From Alphaproteobacteria bacterium (lineage in GTDB: Bacteria; Pseudomonadota; Alphaproteobacteria; RS24): a stretch of DNA of 9,780 nt. The translations under genes were made by a program, and so were the position numbers. The notes under the pieces were generated by a model. It saw nothing but the letters and a program-made list of their open reading frames with translations. It ran no database searches and was not told where the DNA came from. The DNA lies in assembly GCA_009920875.1 (NCBI GenBank), contig RFZE01000047.1, positions 1 to 9,780 of the forward strand, read 5' to 3'. Below are positions 6,806 through 9,780 of this stretch, one piece after another. The first letter of the stretch is position 1. Every line of letters begins with the position of its first letter.

Positions 6806-8758
6806 TTAAGAGGCTTTCTGGTCGTTATCGGCCTCGGTCGCATCGGCCGCGGCGTCTTCTTCGGGCACTTCCTCAAATTCAGCGTCGACCACATTAGGGT
6901 CATTATCGTCGCGCGCGCCATCGGCGGCGGCATCATTGGCAGCGGCTTCGGCTTGTTGCGCTTGATAGACGGCTTCGCCGATTTTCATTGCCGCTTGGCT
7001 CAAGGCTTGCGCTTTTTCATTAATCGCGTCCATATCCTCGCCTTCCAGCGCGGTTTTCAATTCGCCCATAGCCGCCTCGGCGGCTTCCTTATCGGCCGCG
7101 TCAATCTTATCTTCATTTTCAGCTATCGATTTTTCTGTTGCGTGAATCAGCGCTTCGGCATTATTGCGCGCCTCTACCTGTTCGCGGCGCTCTTTATCGG
7201 CCGTGGCATTGGCTTCGGCATCTTTCACCATTTGCTCAATATCATCATCGGACAGGCCGCCCGAAGCTTCGATGCGAATGGCCTGCTCCTTGCCGGTCGC
7301 TTTATCGGCCGCCGACACATTGACCAGACCATTGGCGTCAATATCGAAAGTCACTTCGATTTGCGGCACACCGCGCGGTGCCGGCGGAATGCCTTCCAAA
7401 TTAAACTGCCCCAAATGTTTATTGTCGGCCGCCATTTCGCGCTCACCTTGGCACACTGAAATGGTAACGGCGGATTGATTGTCATCGGCGGTTGAGAACA
7501 CTTGGCTCTTTTTGGTTGGGATCGTCGTATTGCGATCAATCAGACGGGTGAAGACGCCGCCTAAGGTTTCAATCCCCAAAGAAAGCGGTGTTACGTCCAA
7601 AAGCAGCACGTCCTTAACGTCGCCCTGCAACACGCCGGCCTGAATGGCGGCACCCATGGCCACCACCTCATCGGGGTTGACGCTCATATTCGGTTCTTTG
7701 CCGAAGACGTCTTTGACGAATTCGCGAATGCGCGGCATGCGGGTTTGCCCGCCGACCAGCACCACTTCATCAATATCTGACAATGAGACGCCGGCATCTT
7801 TCATCGCCGCCTCGCATGGGGTGCGGGTGCGTTGCACAAGGTTTTCCACCAAGCCCTCAAAAGCCGCTTTGGTCAGTTTCAAATTCAAATGTTTCGGGCC
7901 CGACGCATCGGCGGTGATAAAGGGCAAGTTAATTTCGGTTTGCGTGGCTGATGAAAGCTCGATTTTGGCTTTTTCTGCGGCCTCTTTCAGGCGCTGCAAA
8001 GCCAGCTTATCGCCGCGCAAATCAATGCCGTTTTCTTTCTCAAACTGTTCGGCCAAATGTTCAACCAAGGCCATGTCGAAATCTTCACCGCCAAGGAAGG
8101 TGTCACCATTGGTCGATTTCACTTCAAACACGCCATCGCCGATTTCGAGCACGGAGACATCAAATGTGCCGCCGCCCAAATCATAAACGGCAATGGTTTG
8201 CCCGTCATTTTTGTCCAAGCCATAAGCCAAAGAAGCGGCGGTCGGTTCATTGATGATACGCAAAACTTCAAGACCGGCAATTTTGCCGGCATCTTTGGTT
8301 GCCTGACGCTGCGCATCATTGAAATAGGCAGGCACGGTAATCACCGCTTGGGTCACGCTTTCGCCCAAATAATCCTCTGCCGTCTCTTTCATTTTCTGCA
8401 AAATAAAAGCCGATATTTGCGACGGCGAGTATTTTTCGCCGGCCGCCTCGACCCAAGCATCGCCGCCATCAGAGGCAATAATCTCAAACGGCACCATTTC
8501 CTTGTCTTTTTGGGTCGCCGGATCGTCAAAACGACGGCCGATAAGGCGCTTAATGGCAAACAGCGTGTTCAGCGGATTGGTCACGGCTTGGCGTTTGGCG
8601 GGCTGCCCGGTCAAGCGTTCGCCCTCTTCCGTAAAGCCGACCATGGAAGGCGTGGTGCGCGCGCCTTCGGCATTTTCAATCACCCGTGCGCTGGCCCCGT
8701 CCATGACGGCGACACAGCTATTGGTGGTGCCCAAATCAATCCCGATAACTTTGCCCAT
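6806..8758 (-). CDS. dnaK: Chaperone protein DnaK (Hsp70)
   Basis: DnaK is the ATP-dependent Hsp70 that binds exposed hydrophobic peptides, acting with DnaJ and GrpE in the cytoplasm. The 650 residues (E. coli 638) carry all three Hsp70 signatures: IDLGTTNS at 7-14, VYDLGGGTFDVSVLE at about 191-205 with Thr199, and LVGGQTRMPRIREFV at 334-348. Lys70 of the ATPase site is present. The interdomain linker and start of the peptide-binding domain, VLLLDVTPLSLGIE, are at 384-397. A helical lid follows, then a disordered acidic tail. The tail contains DDNDPNVVDAEFEEV, typical of proteobacterial DnaK, but goes on for about 20 more acidic residues. AAGGAG at 8766-8771 is a strong SD, 7 bases before the ATG. 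An RpoH-type promoter and a 16-bp tandem repeat lie upstream. Confidence 0.98.
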   Translation of the reverse strand: MGKVIGIDLGTTNSCVAVMDGASARVIENAEGARTTPSMVGFTEEGERLTGQPAKRQAVTNPLNTLFAIKRLIGRRFDDPATQKDKEMVPFEIIASDGGDAWVEAAGEKYSPSQISAFILQKMKETAEDYLGESVTQAVITVPAYFNDAQRQATKDAGKIAGLEVLRIINEPTAASLAYGLDKNDGQTIAVYDLGGGTFDVSVLEIGDGVFEVKSTNGDTFLGGEDFDMALVEHLAEQFEKENGIDLRGDKLALQRLKEAAEKAKIELSSATQTEINLPFITADASGPKHLNLKLTKAAFEGLVENLVQRTRTPCEAAMKDAGVSLSDIDEVVLVGGQTRMPRIREFVKDVFGKEPNMSVNPDEVVAMGAAIQAGVLQGDVKDVLLLDVTPLSLGIETLGGVFTRLIDRNTTIPTKKSQVFSTADDNQSAVTISVCQGEREMAADNKHLGQFNLEGIPPAPRGVPQIEVTFDIDANGLVNVSAADKATGKEQAIRIEASGGLSDDDIEQMVKDAEANATADKERREQVEARNNAEALIHATEKSIAENEDKIDAADKEAAEAAMGELKTALEGEDMDAINEKAQALSQAAMKIGEAVYQAQQAEAAANDAAADGARDDNDPNVVDAEFEEVPEEDAAADATEADNDQKAS

Positions 8759-8763
8759 AATAT

Positions 8764-8826
8764 TACTCCTTAGACGCGCCCGACATTGTCAAACCATGTC
8801 AAAGTCAAACCATGTCAAATGCGCGC
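8764..8826 (-). other. dnaK leader with possible weak RNA structure around the tandem repeat
   Basis: In the predicted dnaK leader, CGCGC at 8775-8779 can pair with GCGCG at 8821-8825, enclosing the 16-bp repeat block and ending a few bases before the SD. Inside it, GACAT (8782-8786) can pair with ATGTC (8796-8800) across a 9-base loop, and further copies of ATGTC in the repeat give alternative partners. These short stems were found by eye. In GC-rich DNA they may be chance. Confidence 0.25.
8788..8819. repeat. Exact 16-bp tandem repeat, two copies, in the dnaK leader
   Basis: The + strand unit GTCAAACCATGTCAAA occurs at 8788-8803 and again at 8804-8819 with no mismatch or gap. Each unit is itself GTCAAA-CCAT-GTCAAA, so GTCAAA appears four times. 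A further GTCAAA lies at 8893-8898. The block falls between the predicted dnaK transcription start and the SD (8766-8771). On the transcribed strand it reads TTTGACATGGTTTGAC twice. Its role is unknown: it could be a regulator site, a leader RNA element, or a recent slippage duplication. Confidence 0.95.
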
Positions 8827-8842
8827 TTTTGCTTATCTGTCG

Positions 8843-8874
8843 CTCATATAGGGAGGCCGAGACGCGGCTGCAAG
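8843..8874 (-). promoter_or_regulatory. Predicted RpoH-type heat-shock promoter of dnaK-dnaJ
   Basis: On the minus strand CTTG (8874-8871), then exactly 18 bases, then CCTATATGAG (8852-8843). This matches every fixed position of the alphaproteobacterial RpoH pattern CTTG, 17-18 bases, CYTAT-x-T-x-x-G. It lies in the 160-base grpE-dnaK gap. Transcription should start near 8836, giving a leader of about 78 bases. I see no CIRCE operator (TTAGCACTC, 9 bases, GAGTGCTAA) in this gap. Confidence 0.72.
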
Positions 8875-8918
8875 CCCCCTTTTGGCGTTTTCGTCAAACT
8901 CTTTTGTGGTGGTTTTCG

Positions 8919-9563
8919 TCAGTCTTTGGCAATGCCGACCTTGGCCGGACGCAATAGGCGCTCTTCCATCATATAGCCGGCTTCGACAATTTCGATAATC
9001 GTGCCGCTCACTTGGCCGGTGCCCGGCGCTTCAAACATGGCTTCATGCAAATTGGGGTCAAATTTCTCCCCCATGGGGGTCAGCGCGGTCACTTTATGGC
9101 GCGCCAGCGCGGCCAGTAAGTCGCGCTCGGTCGCCGCAACGCCCTCTAAAAGGCTGCGCGTCGCGTCAGGCATATCATCGCCCAATTCCTGCATCACTTT
9201 GAGCGCGCGCTGCAAATTATCAACCACGCCCAACATATCGCGGGCAAAGCTCATGGCTCCGAATTTCAAGGCTTCGCTGCGGTCGCGCGCGGCGCGTTTG
9301 CGGGTGTTTTCCAATTCCGCCAGGCTGCGCAAAAGCTGGTCATTAACATCGGCCAGCCGCTCTTCGGCCGTCGGCGCGCTGTCTTCCGTTGCCGCTTCCG
9401 CTGCGTCGTCGCGTGGCTCTTTTGCGGCAGACTCGGCCGTTTCGGCCTCGCCATTGGCTTCGTCTTCGCGGCTGGTTTCGGCGGCGGCATTGGTTTCGGC
9501 GGCGTCATTGGCAGGCGGCGCGTCTTTTACCGCATCATTTTGTGGTTTTTCGTCTTCACTCAT
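8919..9563 (-). CDS. grpE: Nucleotide exchange factor GrpE
   Basis: GrpE is the dimeric exchange factor that releases ADP from DnaK. The 214-residue product has a long acidic, Ala/Glu-rich and probably disordered N-terminus (about 1-66). A coiled-coil dimerisation helix runs from about 67 to 125 (ERLADVNDQLLRSLAELENTRKRAARDR). The DnaK-binding C-terminal domain carries the family signature GEKFDPNLHEAMF at 165-177, GYMMEERLLRPAKVGIAK at the end, and the expected I-x-E-I-x-x-x-GY spacing. An AAGAGAAG run just upstream of the ATG can serve as SD. It follows hrcA by 79 bases, as in many alphaproteobacteria, and precedes dnaK by 160 bases. A heat-shock promoter candidate overlaps the hrcA stop. 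The N-terminal tail contains an 18-bp tandem duplication. Confidence 0.96.
   Translation of the reverse strand: MSEDEKPQNDAVKDAPPANDAAETNAAAETSREDEANGEAETAESAAKEPRDDAAEAATEDSAPTAEERLADVNDQLLRSLAELENTRKRAARDRSEALKFGAMSFARDMLGVVDNLQRALKVMQELGDDMPDATRSLLEGVAATERDLLAALARHKVTALTPMGEKFDPNLHEAMFEAPGTGQVSGTIIEIVEAGYMMEERLLRPAKVGIAKD
9474..9509. repeat. 18-bp tandem duplication inside grpE
   Basis: Two adjacent 18-bp units, 9474-9491 and 9492-9509, differ at one base. They encode NDAAET and NAAAET (grpE residues 19-30) in the disordered acidic N-terminal tail. The unit keeps the frame, so the protein is merely lengthened. It looks like a replication slippage duplication in low-complexity sequence. 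Confidence 0.85.
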
Positions 9564-9615
9564 TGTCTTCTCTTAACGGCTTCCCTTATCGGCTTTTGCG
9601 CACTTTGCAGTGAGG

Positions 9616-9647
9616 CTTAGTTAGGGTGCATGGGCGATAAAATCAAG
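9616..9647 (-). promoter_or_regulatory. Predicted RpoH-type heat-shock promoter of grpE
   Basis: On the minus strand CTTG (9647-9644) is followed after exactly 18 bases by CCTAACTAAG (9625-9616). The published alphaproteobacterial RpoH pattern, as I recall it, is CTTG, 17-18 bases, CYTAT-x-T-x-x-G. Only one consensus base differs (A for T at the fifth position of the -10). The -35 overlaps the hrcA stop codon. A start near 9610 would leave a leader of about 45 bases before the grpE ATG. Confidence 0.6.
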
Positions 9648-9780
9648 CCTCCTTCTGGGCCGATAATAAAGTGCTGACCAGCTTTGCCGTGTGGTCAACC
9701 ATCGGCACGAGCCGCGCATAATCGGTGCGCGTCGGGGCAATCACCCCCACCACACCGACCAAGGAGCGGCTGTCATCTTG
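9643..9780 (-). CDS. hrcA: Heat-inducible transcription repressor HrcA, C-terminal end only
   Basis: Reading the minus strand from the window edge to the TGA at 9643-9645 gives 45 residues. They contain SLVGVVGVIAPTRTDYARLVPMVDHTAK in two overlapping blocks (residues about 6-33), which matches the conserved C-terminus of HrcA (GVLGPTRMDYARVIPMVDYTA in relatives). HrcA is the repressor that binds CIRCE operators ahead of groESL and sometimes dnaK; GroEL helps it fold. Its position directly before grpE in the same direction supports the call. The start and DNA-binding domain are outside the window. Its last codons also carry the -35 element of the predicted grpE promoter. Confidence 0.88.
   Translation of the reverse strand, partial: QDDSRSLVGVVGVIAPTRTDYARLVPMVDHTAKLVSTLLSAQKEA

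Noticed and set aside
8788..8819. CRISPR-like or phage attachment repeat
   Set aside because: The two copies are directly adjacent with no spacers, and no cas gene, integrase or tRNA is nearby.
8759..8918. CIRCE operator for HrcA ahead of dnaK
   Set aside because: No TTAGCACTC or GAGTGCTAA-like arms are present in this gap or in the hrcA-grpE gap. The inverted GACAT/ATGTC words are too short and have the wrong sequence.
1..9780. Undescribed defence, mobile or biosynthetic system
   Set aside because: Every substantial gene belongs to a known housekeeping family in a plausible order, and the only uncharacterised protein is the common DUF2244. Nothing in the sequence supports a new multi-gene system.

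Overview
The window is a dense stretch of chromosomal housekeeping genes from a bacterium that is most likely an alphaproteobacterium. The order hrcA-grpE-dnaK-dnaJ-dapB-gpmA, the pairing of nth with a DUF2244 gene, and hisF-hisE-coaA all fit that group as I recall it. So do the DnaK tail (residues around 623-631, VVDAEFEEV) and two promoters that match the alphaproteobacterial RpoH pattern. I cannot name a genus. No rRNA, tRNA, CRISPR, insertion sequence, phage gene or integrase is visible, and base use is similar throughout. I see no sign of an accessory island or a new multi-gene system.

Layout, left to right. Positions 1-1875 (+ strand) hold the 3' part of hisF (histidine synthesis), then hisE (histidine synthesis) and coaA (first step of CoA synthesis), closely spaced and probably one transcript. 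Positions 1882-3527 (- strand) hold nth (endonuclease III) followed by a PfkB-family kinase. The two overlap by ATGA and are probably translationally coupled; the kinase converges on coaA with a 6-base gap. Positions 3607-4119 (+ strand) hold a DUF2244 membrane protein, divergent from nth. Positions 4143-9780 (- strand, read right to left) hold the end of hrcA, then grpE, dnaK, dnaJ, dapB and gpmA.

The right half is a chaperone locus. DnaK is the Hsp70, DnaJ its J-protein, GrpE its nucleotide exchange factor, and HrcA a heat-shock repressor. I find two near-identical RpoH-type promoters. One overlaps the hrcA stop codon and would drive grpE; the other lies between grpE and dnaK and would drive dnaKJ and perhaps dapB-gpmA. 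Between the dnaK promoter and its ribosome binding site lies an exact 16-bp tandem repeat, the least explained element in the window. dapB (lysine and peptidoglycan precursor) and gpmA (glycolysis) follow dnaJ at gaps of 32 and 40 bases.

The first ~130 bases look damaged. HisF-like sequence there appears to jump between reading frames, which suggests a low-quality contig edge or a broken gene. No gap between genes exceeds about 160 bases, and the longest (grpE-dnaK) is described below.
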